Below, one piece after another: positions 18,268-26,077 of a stretch of DNA of 64,000 nucleotides. Where the stretch lies: NCBI GenBank assembly GCA_910589305.1, contig CAJUTV010000005.1:1-64000 (forward strand), in the 5' to 3' direction. The DNA is from an uncultured Lachnospira sp. (GTDB lineage: Bacteria > Bacillota > Clostridia > Lachnospirales > Lachnospiraceae). Below the pieces are notes generated by a model, which saw only the letters and a program-made list of their open reading frames with translations, was not told the origin of the DNA and ran no database searches. The stretch's first letter is position 1; the number at the start of each line of letters is the position of its first letter. Position numbers and translations under genes: made by a program.

Positions 18268-19655
18268 AAAATGCCATTATAAAGAAAAAAGTATTTTGGA
18301 TACAGGTTGAATTGGAATCTCCCTTAAATATATCATCAGGAAAAGAAGATATAACGGATTCTGATGTGATACGTGATTATGACGGGACACTGTTTGTGCC
18401 AGCATCTTCGTTGGCAGGTGCGATGAGAGCTTATTTAAAAAAAGAAAAAGATGAGCCTTGTCTTTTTGGATATTCTAAAGATAACATCAATAATAAAAAT
18501 AATGAATATAATATAAATAGTGAAAATAATACAGACGGAAAAATGAGCGTTTTGTTTTTATCAGATATGAATTTTGAAGGCAATCCAGAGGTATCTGTTC
18601 GGGATGGTGTAGAATTGAATGAAAAAAAGACTGCTGTTACTGGAAGTAAATATGCTGTAGAAATTATTGAAGCAGAAACGCAAGCCTCTTTTTATGCAGA
18701 GCTGACAATTCGTCAAAATGATAAAACGGTGAATAAGAAAACCAATGAAAAGATAGATAAGGAAGAGGAATATAAGAAAGATTTTGCTGCTATTATAAAG
18801 GGGATTCATACAGGAGAGATACGTTTTGGCAGTAAAAAGACAAGAGGATTTGGCAAGTTAAAGATATGTCATATTGCAAGCAGAGAATTTAATAAAAATA
18901 ATTATTTAGAATATGCCAATGTTTATCAGGATAAAGAACAATGGAAAGCACAAAAAAATGAAATGGATGAATGGTTAGCTCTTGCAGATAAAGAATCACA
19001 ATATTTGCATTTACAAGTTCCATTGCAATTAGAAGGCGGAATTAGTATTCGACAATATTCAGCAATAAAAGATGACCCTGATTTTGTACATATCACAAAT
19101 TCAAAAAGAAAAGCAGTCATTCCAGGAAGCAGCTTTGCGGGAGCGATTCGGCATCGTTTAAAAGATATATTGTTAAAGTTAAAAGAACAAGGACTTGATG
19201 TCAATGTTGATAATATTCTAAATACAATGTTTGGATATGTAGAAAAAGATACGGCTCATTTGTCTATGATTATAATTAGCGAATCGAAAATTGAAGGAGC
19301 AAAAGCACTTACAATGACAAGAACAGGAATTAGCCGATTTGAGTCAGCGGCTAAAGATAAGACATTATTTACAGAGAAAACATATGTTGATGGCACAGTA
19401 GAATTAAATATATTAATTAAAAAAGGAATGTATAAAGAACAAGAGTGGATATTAGGACTTTTATTATTGGCAGTTGAAGACTTGCGAAATGGTTTTTTAG
19501 CAGTAGGTGGTGCTACAGCTATTGGACGAGGCATTTTTAAAGAAAATGGTGCTGTCTTATTAGATGGAAAGGAACTAAATATACATGCAGAAATTGCAAA
19601 AAGTTTTCAATTTTTAAAGTGGGGAATTTTTGAAGAAGGGAGAAAAAAAGCATGA
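18264..19655 (+). CDS. Double Cas7 (Cas7-2x) RAMP protein, Csm3-like
   Basis: 463 residues with two tandem RAMP domains. The first (about 10-215) has DVIRDYDGTLFVPASSLAGA, with D38/D40 in the position of the Csm3 target-RNA-cleaving Asp, and KKTRGFGKLKI as glycine-rich loop. The second (about 233-460) has KRKAVIPGSSFAGAIRHR and ends with GGATAIGRGIF. Two fused Cas7 backbone subunits in one chain fit type III-Dv effectors, where each active site cuts bound RNA at a fixed spacing. Start and stop overlap neighbours by 4 nt (ATGA), indicating coupled translation. Confidence 0.85.
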   Translation: MKNAIIKKKVFWIQVELESPLNISSGKEDITDSDVIRDYDGTLFVPASSLAGAMRAYLKKEKDEPCLFGYSKDNINNKNNEYNINSENNTDGKMSVLFLSDMNFEGNPEVSVRDGVELNEKKTAVTGSKYAVEIIEAETQASFYAELTIRQNDKTVNKKTNEKIDKEEEYKKDFAAIIKGIHTGEIRFGSKKTRGFGKLKICHIASREFNKNNYLEYANVYQDKEQWKAQKNEMDEWLALADKESQYLHLQVPLQLEGGISIRQYSAIKDDPDFVHITNSKRKAVIPGSSFAGAIRHRLKDILLKLKEQGLDVNVDNILNTMFGYVEKDTAHLSMIIISESKIEGAKALTMTRTGISRFESAAKDKTLFTEKTYVDGTVELNILIKKGMYKEQEWILGLLLLAVEDLRNGFLAVGGATAIGRGIFKENGAVLLDGKELNIHAEIAKSFQFLKWGIFEEGRKKA

Positions 19656-20041
19656 GTATACAAAAAGAAGAATTAATTAAAAAAATAAAAGAACAGCAAG
19701 CACCAGAAAGCGGCACCATGTATGCAGTCTATCAAACCCATATAGAATATAAAACCTATAATAGCCTGCAAGATATAATTAATCAAGAAAATTGGACAGA
19801 TGGATTGCTTGAACTGCATTTGTTTGATAAGGAGAAGGAGTACCGATATATTCAAAAAAGAAACGGATTCATTTCAATAATAATTGATGACAGCAAGAAG
19901 AACTTTTCTTATGATGATATTTATGAAGAGCATATTTATGTAACAGGAAGTAAACAAAAAGTTGCAGTAGTTAATTATATAACATTTGATGAAGATGATT
20001 TGTTACAGATTGAAAATTATCGATTGAAGGAGGTAGGATAA
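19652..20041 (+). CDS. Csx19-like protein
   Basis: 129 residues, soluble and acidic. It sits exactly where csx19 sits in type III-D operons, between the double Cas7 and the large Cas7-insertion gene. Recognisable pieces are WTDGLLELHLFDKEKEYRYI and the acidic tail FDEDDLLQIENYRLKEVG, which resemble the Csx19 family (LxELRLF-type phrase) from memory. Csx19 is a structural subunit of the III-Dv effector. The 4-nt overlap with the preceding gene and 2-nt gap to the next support an obligate complex member. The family assignment is moderately sure. Confidence 0.65.
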   Translation: MSIQKEELIKKIKEQQAPESGTMYAVYQTHIEYKTYNSLQDIINQENWTDGLLELHLFDKEKEYRYIQKRNGFISIIIDDSKKNFSYDDIYEEHIYVTGSKQKVAVVNYITFDEDDLLQIENYRLKEVG

Positions 20042-20043
20042 AG

Positions 20044-22113
20044 ATGGAGAAATTTTTAAATCCTTATAATTTTATTAGTTTTCCACCAAAGAAAGCTAGT
20101 TCATATAAGAAGGAGGAAATACAAGGTCATACAGGGGTAATTTATTATACTATTACAACAGAAAGTCCGTTATTTATTCCTAATTCCAGTACAGAAAAAA
20201 CATTTTCTCAATCAATAAGAACACAAGAACATAAGTCCTATGATTTTTTCTCATATACACAATTATGTTCTTATACAGAAGATAAAGGAAATCCAAAGGC
20301 AGCACAACCTGTTATTCCGGGAAGTGAAATACGAGGCGTTATTCGTTCTGTATATGAAACATTGACAGATTCGTGTATGGGTATGTTAAACAGCGATACA
20401 TTGCCAATTAAGCGAAGTTTAGAAAAATTTAAGCCAGCTCTTATCCGAAAAAATAAAAATGGATATCAATTAATTCGTGCAAAGAGCTTTTGTATTGGCG
20501 ACAAAGCAAAGGAAGGAGAGCATCCAAAGGAATTTAAAGATTATAGTAATGGAACATGTATAAAAAATGGTTATTTAATTAAATGGGGAATGGGAGTGAA
20601 AAAAAAGCGTTACCATATATTTTCACCAGAAATAAATAACAATAATGGTAAAGAAAAGGTTATAAATGGTGTATCTTTAAGCAGAGAAGTATTGGATATA
20701 AAATTAATAAAAGTGATTGAATCTTATTTGAATGAGTCTGCTATAGAAGAGGAAAATAAAAACGCATATGAAGCGTATCAAAAAGACTTAGAAAATTTTA
20801 TGAATGGCTCTTGTGAGGAAACAACTTATTTTCCAGTAAATTATTCAACGTTGCCCAATGGTATGTTTTATTTATCACCAGCTACTTTTACAAAAGAAAT
20901 TTCAAATAATAGTATTGGAAAGTTAGCAGGAGAATTTGCACCTTGTGATAGTGTACAAGATTGTCCAGCCTGTGAACTTTTTGGACGTGTTTTAAAGGAT
21001 AATGAAAATTCTAAAGGCTCTAAGATACGTTTTTCAGATTTATATGTGACAGACCAGAGAGCAAATGAAGAGTATTATAAGCCGTTGCTTACACTTCCAG
21101 CATTAGGTGTGCCGAAGTTGGGCAATGTAGAGTTCTATTTAAAGAAACCAGAAGGTGCTGATTTTTGGACATATGATTATTATATAGAAAATGAAAATTT
21201 AACAATAGAACCAGCACAACTGCGAGGGAGAAAATATTACTGGCATCATACAAATACAAAGATACAAGGGGATATAGAACCTTCTAAATTAAATAAAACG
21301 GTGCGTCCATTACAATCAGGAGTGACATTTTTAGGAAAACTGTATTTTGAAAATATTTCAGAAAAGCAATTAAAGCAATTAATATGGATTTGTAACAGTG
21401 GCACAGAGGGATTGGGATATAAGCTAGGAGCAGCAAAGCCATTTGGTTTTGGAAGTATCCGATGTGAAGTTACTAAAATAGAAGAACGAAATATTTATAT
21501 TGAAGATGGACAAATTGTTTATAAAATTGATGATAATAAAAAAGAAGAATATCAATGTTCTTATGAAGAGGCAGAATTTAGTTCCTATTGTAAGGAACAA
21601 TTTTATCGAATTGCAGGATTAAATTCTGTAGAAAAAGGAATTGAAATAACGTATCCAAAGACCATTGAGCAAAAAAATTCTGGAACGATAGAAGAAGGAT
21701 TTTGCTGGTATGTTGCAAACCATCAAATGACAGACGGAAAAAATATGCCTGTTGTGAGAACGAAAGCAAAAATTTGTTTTACATTGCCAACTTTGGAGGA
21801 AGAAGATGTAGGCTTGCCTTATTATATTCCTCAAATAGCTGTATCATCAGACAATAAAAAAGATGTAAAGAGTGCAGAGCTGCCTTATAATATACCACAA
21901 ATAGGAATTGTTGAAGGCATTTCTAAAAATGGAATGTCGATTTATGTGATGATAGAAGATAATAATTTAAAAGTAAAAATACATATTAAAAATTTAGACT
22001 GTAAAAAAGAAGAAATGTTAGAACAATATCCTAAAGGTTCAAAAATAAAGGTTACATATATAGGTAAAGATGAGAAACAATATCCTCAATATCATGTAGA
22101 GAGGTGTGAATAA
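20044..22113 (+). CDS. Cas7 with insertion, TIGR03986-type RAMP protein
   Basis: 689 residues. It begins FLNPYNFISFPP, the opening typical of the TIGR03986 RAMP family found in type III-D loci. The RAMP core has QPVIPGSEIRGVIRSVYETL (about 92-111) and the glycine-rich GYKLGAAKPFGFGSIRCEV (about 460-478). A long insertion (about 115-285) and a cysteine cluster DCPACELFGR (about 306) separate the halves. The last 75 residues (IGIVEGISKNGMSIYVMIED then KVKIHIKNLD) look like an S1/OB-type RNA-binding fold. This is the expected Cas7-insertion subunit of a III-Dv effector. GAAGGAGGTAGG precedes the start. Confidence 0.82.
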   Translation: MEKFLNPYNFISFPPKKASSYKKEEIQGHTGVIYYTITTESPLFIPNSSTEKTFSQSIRTQEHKSYDFFSYTQLCSYTEDKGNPKAAQPVIPGSEIRGVIRSVYETLTDSCMGMLNSDTLPIKRSLEKFKPALIRKNKNGYQLIRAKSFCIGDKAKEGEHPKEFKDYSNGTCIKNGYLIKWGMGVKKKRYHIFSPEINNNNGKEKVINGVSLSREVLDIKLIKVIESYLNESAIEEENKNAYEAYQKDLENFMNGSCEETTYFPVNYSTLPNGMFYLSPATFTKEISNNSIGKLAGEFAPCDSVQDCPACELFGRVLKDNENSKGSKIRFSDLYVTDQRANEEYYKPLLTLPALGVPKLGNVEFYLKKPEGADFWTYDYYIENENLTIEPAQLRGRKYYWHHTNTKIQGDIEPSKLNKTVRPLQSGVTFLGKLYFENISEKQLKQLIWICNSGTEGLGYKLGAAKPFGFGSIRCEVTKIEERNIYIEDGQIVYKIDDNKKEEYQCSYEEAEFSSYCKEQFYRIAGLNSVEKGIEITYPKTIEQKNSGTIEEGFCWYVANHQMTDGKNMPVVRTKAKICFTLPTLEEEDVGLPYYIPQIAVSSDNKKDVKSAELPYNIPQIGIVEGISKNGMSIYVMIEDNNLKVKIHIKNLDCKKEEMLEQYPKGSKIKVTYIGKDEKQYPQYHVERCE

Positions 22114-22114
22114 A

Positions 22115-22837
22115 ATGCAGTTATTGGTATATATCAGACTGGTTGCACCGCTTACATTGCCAATTAACTATAATCATATTTTACAGTCTGTGATTTATAA
22201 GGCATTATCCTATTCTGCTGATGTATCTGAATTTGTTCATAATAGAGGTTTTTCTTATGGCGAAAGACAATATAAAATGTTTCAATTTAGTCAATTAAAA
22301 GGACAATATAATATTAATCAAAAAAAGATTACATTTTCAGAATACATAACTTTTGAAATAAGAAGTCCAGAAAATAGGCTAGTTCAATTATTGTATGCAA
22401 GTTTTTTAGAACATGGTATATTATTTGGTGAAAAGCACTATAAAAATGTTGGACTTGAATTGAGAGATTATACAGTGGAAGAATGTGAACTGCAAATTAA
22501 GATGAAAACACCAATAACGATATATTCTACGGATGCAGAAAGTAAAAGCGTTTATTTTTATGCACCAGATGAGGAATTTTTTTATAAAAAAATAAATGAT
22601 AATTTTTGCCGAAAATATTTGGCTTACTGTGGAATAACACCTGTGACAGCTATTAAAATTCAGTCAATTCAAGTTAGCACACAGGATAAGTTTGTCACAA
22701 AATATAAACAAAGTTATATTACTGGGTGGTATGGCATATATAAATTGGCAGGAGAACGAAAGTATTTGGATTTCTTGTATCAAGTTGGACTGGGAGGGAA
22801 AAACTCTCAAGGATTTGGTATGTTTGAATTATTGTGA
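22115..22837 (+). CDS. cas6: Cas6 pre-crRNA endoribonuclease
   Basis: 240 residues, two ferredoxin-like folds. It begins MQLLVYIRLVAPLTLPINYN, with H21 as a plausible catalytic His, and ends with the glycine-rich loop VGLGGKNSQGFGMFELL, the hallmark of Cas6. It would cut the array transcript inside each repeat, leaving the 8-nt tag AUUGACAC on crRNAs. I use ATG 22115, which follows GAGAGG by 10 nt, instead of the GTG at 22106. It is the last gene of the effector operon; leader 1 starts within 14 nt of its stop. Confidence 0.9.
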   Translation: MQLLVYIRLVAPLTLPINYNHILQSVIYKALSYSADVSEFVHNRGFSYGERQYKMFQFSQLKGQYNINQKKITFSEYITFEIRSPENRLVQLLYASFLEHGILFGEKHYKNVGLELRDYTVEECELQIKMKTPITIYSTDAESKSVYFYAPDEEFFYKKINDNFCRKYLAYCGITPVTAIKIQSIQVSTQDKFVTKYKQSYITGWYGIYKLAGERKYLDFLYQVGLGGKNSQGFGMFELL

Positions 22838-22847
22838 TTGTGTGAGA

Positions 22848-23010
22848 TAAAAAAGTCGGTCAATCTCAGCCTTATTTTATGCAAAATAAGAAAGTCAGTA
22901 AAATAGGGGATTGCAGAAGTTATGAAAAAATAGGTTGACCGACTTTTTGGGAAAAATTAGTTGAAAAATGGGATTATATGGTTTATAATGAGACGAGAAA
23001 CAGCGAAAAT
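22848..23010 (+). promoter_or_regulatory. CRISPR leader 1 with nested stem and array promoter
   Basis: AAAAGTCGGTCAATCT (22851-22866) pairs with AGGTTGACCGACTTTT (22932-22947), enclosing a second hairpin CTTATTTT/AAAATAAG (22871-22890); the T run after the outer stem could end the cas operon transcript. TTGAAA (22961-22966) and TATAAT (22984-22989), 17 nt apart, form a strong promoter whose transcript should start about 15 nt before the first repeat. The same block recurs at 25361-25525. Confidence 0.8.
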
Positions 23011-23169
23011 GTAATACCTATCCTAAGAGGAATTGACACATAACAACAATAGTAATAAGTTTTCCCATAATGCTACCGTAATACCTATCCTAAGAGGAAT
23101 TGACACATTTCTGCTTGGAGGATTTTTTCACATTTTAGCAGTAATACCTATCCTAAGAGGAATCATTAT
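23011..23169 (+). CRISPR. CRISPR array 1 (3 repeats, 2 spacers)
   Basis: 29-nt repeat starting GTAATACCTATCC and ending GGAATTGACAC at 23011-23039 and 23078-23106; the third (23141-23169) keeps only its first 23-24 nt and is the decayed distal end. Spacers are 38 nt (23040-23077) and 34 nt (23107-23140). The repeat contains a small TCCT/AGGA hairpin and ends in ATTGACAC, like the ATTGAAAC-type tag of type III arrays, so it is transcribed on the plus strand. cas2 starts 24 nt after the array. Confidence 0.93.
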
Positions 23170-23192
23170 TTATTTTAAAGGGGATATATTAG

Positions 23193-23453
23193 ATGTATGT
23201 AATTCTTACATATGATGTACAGCAAAAAAGGGTAGCAAAAGTACTTAAGATTTGTAAAAAATATTTAAATCATATACAAAAATCAGTATTTGAAGGTAAC
23301 ATTACAGAATTGAAACTGCGAAATCTGAAAAATGAATTATCAGAATTTATACTTCCGCAATGTGATTCTGTAATTATTTATCATTTAGATTCGGTAAAGT
23401 ATGCAAAAAAAGAACAACTGGGAATGGTGCAATCAACGTCTAATATTATATAA
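23193..23453 (+). CDS. cas2: Cas2 spacer-acquisition protein
   Basis: 86 residues beginning MYVILTYDVQQKRVAKVLKI, with the conserved Asp at position 8 and the ferredoxin-like pattern of Cas2. It forms the Cas1-Cas2 integrase with the RT-Cas1 fusion whose gene starts 10 nt downstream. The ribosome binding site AAAGGGG lies 24 nt after array 1, so cas2 is probably transcribed from the array 1 promoter, making the array part of its 5' leader. Confidence 0.92.
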   Translation: MYVILTYDVQQKRVAKVLKICKKYLNHIQKSVFEGNITELKLRNLKNELSEFILPQCDSVIIYHLDSVKYAKKEQLGMVQSTSNII

Positions 23454-23463
23454 GGAATAAAAA

Positions 23464-25362
23464 ATGATTACGATAGATGAAATACTTTCTAAAAATAATC
23501 AGAAAAAAGCATTTGAACATTTAAAAACAAAGCGGGATAGCTGTGGCATAGATGGGATGCGTTTATCTGAATTAGAGGAATATTGGAAGCTAAATGGTGA
23601 GAATATCTGTGAACAAATAAGAAAACAAGAGTATAAACCGGGTATTGTATTGATAAAACAATATCTAAACAAAAAGGGCAAAAGAAGAAATATATCTTGT
23701 ATGAATTCAATAGATCGTTTTGTTACAAGATTACTTGCACAAAATTTAAGAACATATATAGAACCACAATTTTTGCCTAATAGTTATGCTTACCAAGAAG
23801 GAAAAGGTACATTAGCAGCACTTTTACAAGTTAAAAGTTATGTGGAAGCTGGTTATAAATATATGGTTGAAATAGATATAAAAGATTATTTTGAATCTAT
23901 TTTTTTACCATTATTATTAAAGAATATGCAAAATAAAATTAGCGACTTTGCTGTATTGGGTTTGTTAAAAAAGTATTTGTATTGTACGATATTACAAGAT
24001 GGGAATATTCAAAAGAAAACAAAAGGAATACTTACAGGAAATGCAATTAGTCCAATTTTAAGCAATATTTATCTGCATGATTTTGACCAAAATATTGAAA
24101 AGCAGGATTTTAAATGGATAAGATTTGCGGATAATATATACATATTTTCGTATGATTTTGATGATGCAATAAAAATATATAATCAAGTAAGCAGACAGCT
24201 TTGTGAACAATTTTATTTGGAGGTTAATTTATCAAAAAGTGGAGTTTTTAAAGTTTGTGATAGAATAATATTAGGCTATGATATTATTAAAAAGGGAAGA
24301 AATGTAGATATTAGAAAACATGTTTATCGTGAGAGAAATTGTTTTTTAAAATGGCATGACAGCAGAATGGAAATATCTGGTGGAAAATATCATATTATTA
24401 CAGATGGTATTATTAATTGTGAAGATTATTCCATTCTTTTTGAAAATGAAAGCAAAAAACATTTTATACCTGTTGAGGTTACAAATCAAATAAATATATA
24501 TAGCAATGTTACATTGGCTTCTAATGTGTTAAATAAAATGAATGAGAAAAATATAAAAGTCAATTTTTTTGATAGAAGAGGTCGATTAATTGGCTATTTT
24601 GTTCCAGAAAAGACATGTGGCTATAGCAATATTTTATTAAAACAATGCGAATTATATCTTGATGAGCATACTCGATTAGATATTGCACGGCGAATGGAAA
24701 TTGCAAGTCTTCATAACATACGTTCTAATTTGCGGTACTATGAAAAACATGAAAATGGTGTATATGATGAATCAATTAAGCGGATAAGTGAATTAATTGT
24801 ACAAGAAAACAATGCAAAGACTATTAATCAGTTAATGTTGATAGAAGCACAGGCAAGACAAATTTATTATCGTATGTTTTCAAATATAATAAAAGATGAA
24901 CAGTTTAAATTTACTATACGGACAAAAAGACCACCTAGAGATTCTATTAATGCATGTATAAGTTTTGGAAATACTTTGTTATATAATGAATTTTTAAGTA
25001 TTATTTGGATGAAAGGTTTACATCCGGGAATTGGTATGTTATATGCTGCTAATCGCAGAAATTATAGTTTGAATTTAGATTTTGCCGATATTTTCAAACC
25101 CATTATTAGTGACCGTGTTATATTTACCTTATTAAACCGAAAAATGATTAGTTTAGAAAACTTTGAGGAATATAATAAAGGCATTTATTTGTCAAAGTAT
25201 GGAAAGAAAATATTTTTGGAACAGTTTGAAAAGAAATTAAATGAAGCATTAGTAATAAAGGGAAAGAAATATACATATCGAGAACTTATGATATTGGAAG
25301 TGCAAAATTTTAAAAATGCAATTATAAAAAAAGAAAAATATAGACCATATAAATATTATTAA
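23464..25362 (+). CDS. Reverse transcriptase-Cas1 fusion
   Basis: 632 residues. The N-terminal half (about 1-300) is a group II intron-like reverse transcriptase: motif A VEIDIKDYFESI, motif B region KGILTGNAISPILSNIYL, and the catalytic box, which reads R220-F-A-D-N224 instead of YADD. The C-terminal half (about 330-632) is Cas1: helical domain with E461 (IEAQARQIYY), then RPPRDSINACISFGNTLL, GIGMLY(527), and SLNLDFADIFKPIISDRVIF. In type III loci such fusions with Cas2 acquire spacers, some from RNA. The Asn in the RT box and a Tyr where Cas1 normally has His both argue for reduced activity. Leader 2 begins at its stop codon. Confidence 0.92.
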   Translation: MITIDEILSKNNQKKAFEHLKTKRDSCGIDGMRLSELEEYWKLNGENICEQIRKQEYKPGIVLIKQYLNKKGKRRNISCMNSIDRFVTRLLAQNLRTYIEPQFLPNSYAYQEGKGTLAALLQVKSYVEAGYKYMVEIDIKDYFESIFLPLLLKNMQNKISDFAVLGLLKKYLYCTILQDGNIQKKTKGILTGNAISPILSNIYLHDFDQNIEKQDFKWIRFADNIYIFSYDFDDAIKIYNQVSRQLCEQFYLEVNLSKSGVFKVCDRIILGYDIIKKGRNVDIRKHVYRERNCFLKWHDSRMEISGGKYHIITDGIINCEDYSILFENESKKHFIPVEVTNQINIYSNVTLASNVLNKMNEKNIKVNFFDRRGRLIGYFVPEKTCGYSNILLKQCELYLDEHTRLDIARRMEIASLHNIRSNLRYYEKHENGVYDESIKRISELIVQENNAKTINQLMLIEAQARQIYYRMFSNIIKDEQFKFTIRTKRPPRDSINACISFGNTLLYNEFLSIIWMKGLHPGIGMLYAANRRNYSLNLDFADIFKPIISDRVIFTLLNRKMISLENFEEYNKGIYLSKYGKKIFLEQFEKKLNEALVIKGKKYTYRELMILEVQNFKNAIIKKEKYRPYKYY

Positions 25363-25525
25363 AAGTCGGTCAACCTCAGCCTTATTTTATGCAAAATAAG
25401 AAAGTCAGTAAAATAGGGGATTGTGAGAGTCGTTAAAAAATAGGTTGACCGACTTTTTTGAAAAATTAGTTGAAAAATGGGACTATATGGTTTATAATGA
25501 GACAAGAAACAGCGAAAATGCTGTG
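25361..25525 (+). promoter_or_regulatory. CRISPR leader 2, duplicate of leader 1
   Basis: Near-identical to 22851-23010. Outer stem 25361-25376 with 25442-25457; here the 5' arm has CAACCT where copy 1 has CAATCT, turning a G-U pair into C-G. Inner hairpin 25381-25400. Promoter TTGAAA (25470-25475) and TATAAT (25493-25498), spacer 17 nt. Six extra nt (GCTGTG) lie before the first repeat compared with leader 1. Confidence 0.8.
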
Positions 25526-25691
25526 GTAATACCTATCCTAAGAGGAATTGACACCTTTTATAAAAGCCGTATTATCAACCTTTCTACCTTGTAATACCTA
25601 TCCTAAGAGGAATTGACACTTTTTATATTCATAATAAAATCCTCCAGAATAAAAATTATATGGTAATACCTATCCTAAAAGGAAGTCAAAG
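25526..25691 (+). CRISPR. CRISPR array 2 (3 repeats, 2 spacers)
   Basis: Repeats at 25526-25554 and 25591-25619 are identical to array 1; the third (25663-25691) is degenerate after CCTATCCTAA. Spacers are 36 nt (25555-25590) and 43 nt (25620-25662). No spacer matches anything I could see elsewhere in this window. The distal end runs straight into a partial dispersed repeat. Confidence 0.92.
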
Positions 25692-25815
25692 CAGATATTC
25701 ACAATTCGCTGCACTGCTTGTTCATAACCGTATAGTGGCTATCGCAACGCAAGTCCCTCACCCAAAAAACTTATATCTTTGCGGCATCGAAGTGAGAATC
25801 TTTTTAATGAGACTA
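25689..25815 (-). repeat. Diverged copy of the dispersed repeat, abutting array 2
   Basis: Reads in the same order as 35722-35847: GCAGATATTC, TGCTTGTTCATAACC, GGCTATCGCAACGCAAGTCC, then GCGGCATCGAAGTGAGA and TTTTTAATGAG. It starts within or next to the degenerate last repeat of array 2. Confidence 0.65.
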
Positions 25816-25933
25816 AAATATTTTAAGGCAAAAATTATTTGACAAAAAATATAAATTATATAAATCCCACAAATTAATAAATTAAAAAAATAAATACAAA
25901 AATTAATAAAATGCAATACTGTTTATTTGTAAT

Positions 25934-25972
25934 ATGAGTATAGGTTTTAAAAGAAACCTATGCTCATTTTTT
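25934..25972 (+). terminator. Rho-independent terminator after array 2
   Basis: ATGAGTATAGGTTT pairs with AAACCTATGCTCAT (loop TAAAAG) and is followed by TTTTTT. It probably ends the array 2 transcript. Between 25816 and 26077 nothing else is evident. Confidence 0.85.
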
Positions 25973-26077
25973 ATTTGTTTGAAAGATATTAAAAATAACA
26001 TAATAAAAAATTAATAATCTCATATAGTCAAAAAGTTCAAATTCAAAATTTAATATTTAATGAAAGGAAGGCGTTAT

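Noticed and set aside
14670..22837. Type III-A (Csm) or III-B (Cmr) effector
   Set aside because: There are no separate csm2/csm4/csm5 or cmr1/cmr5/cmr6 genes; subunits are fused and Csx10, Csx19 and TIGR03986 types are present, which fits III-D.
23033..23215. 60-residue open frame across array 1
   Set aside because: It is translation of repeats and spacers and overlaps the cas2 start.
25660..25842. 60-residue open frame after array 2
   Set aside because: It consists of the last CRISPR repeat and the dispersed repeat; no ribosome binding site.
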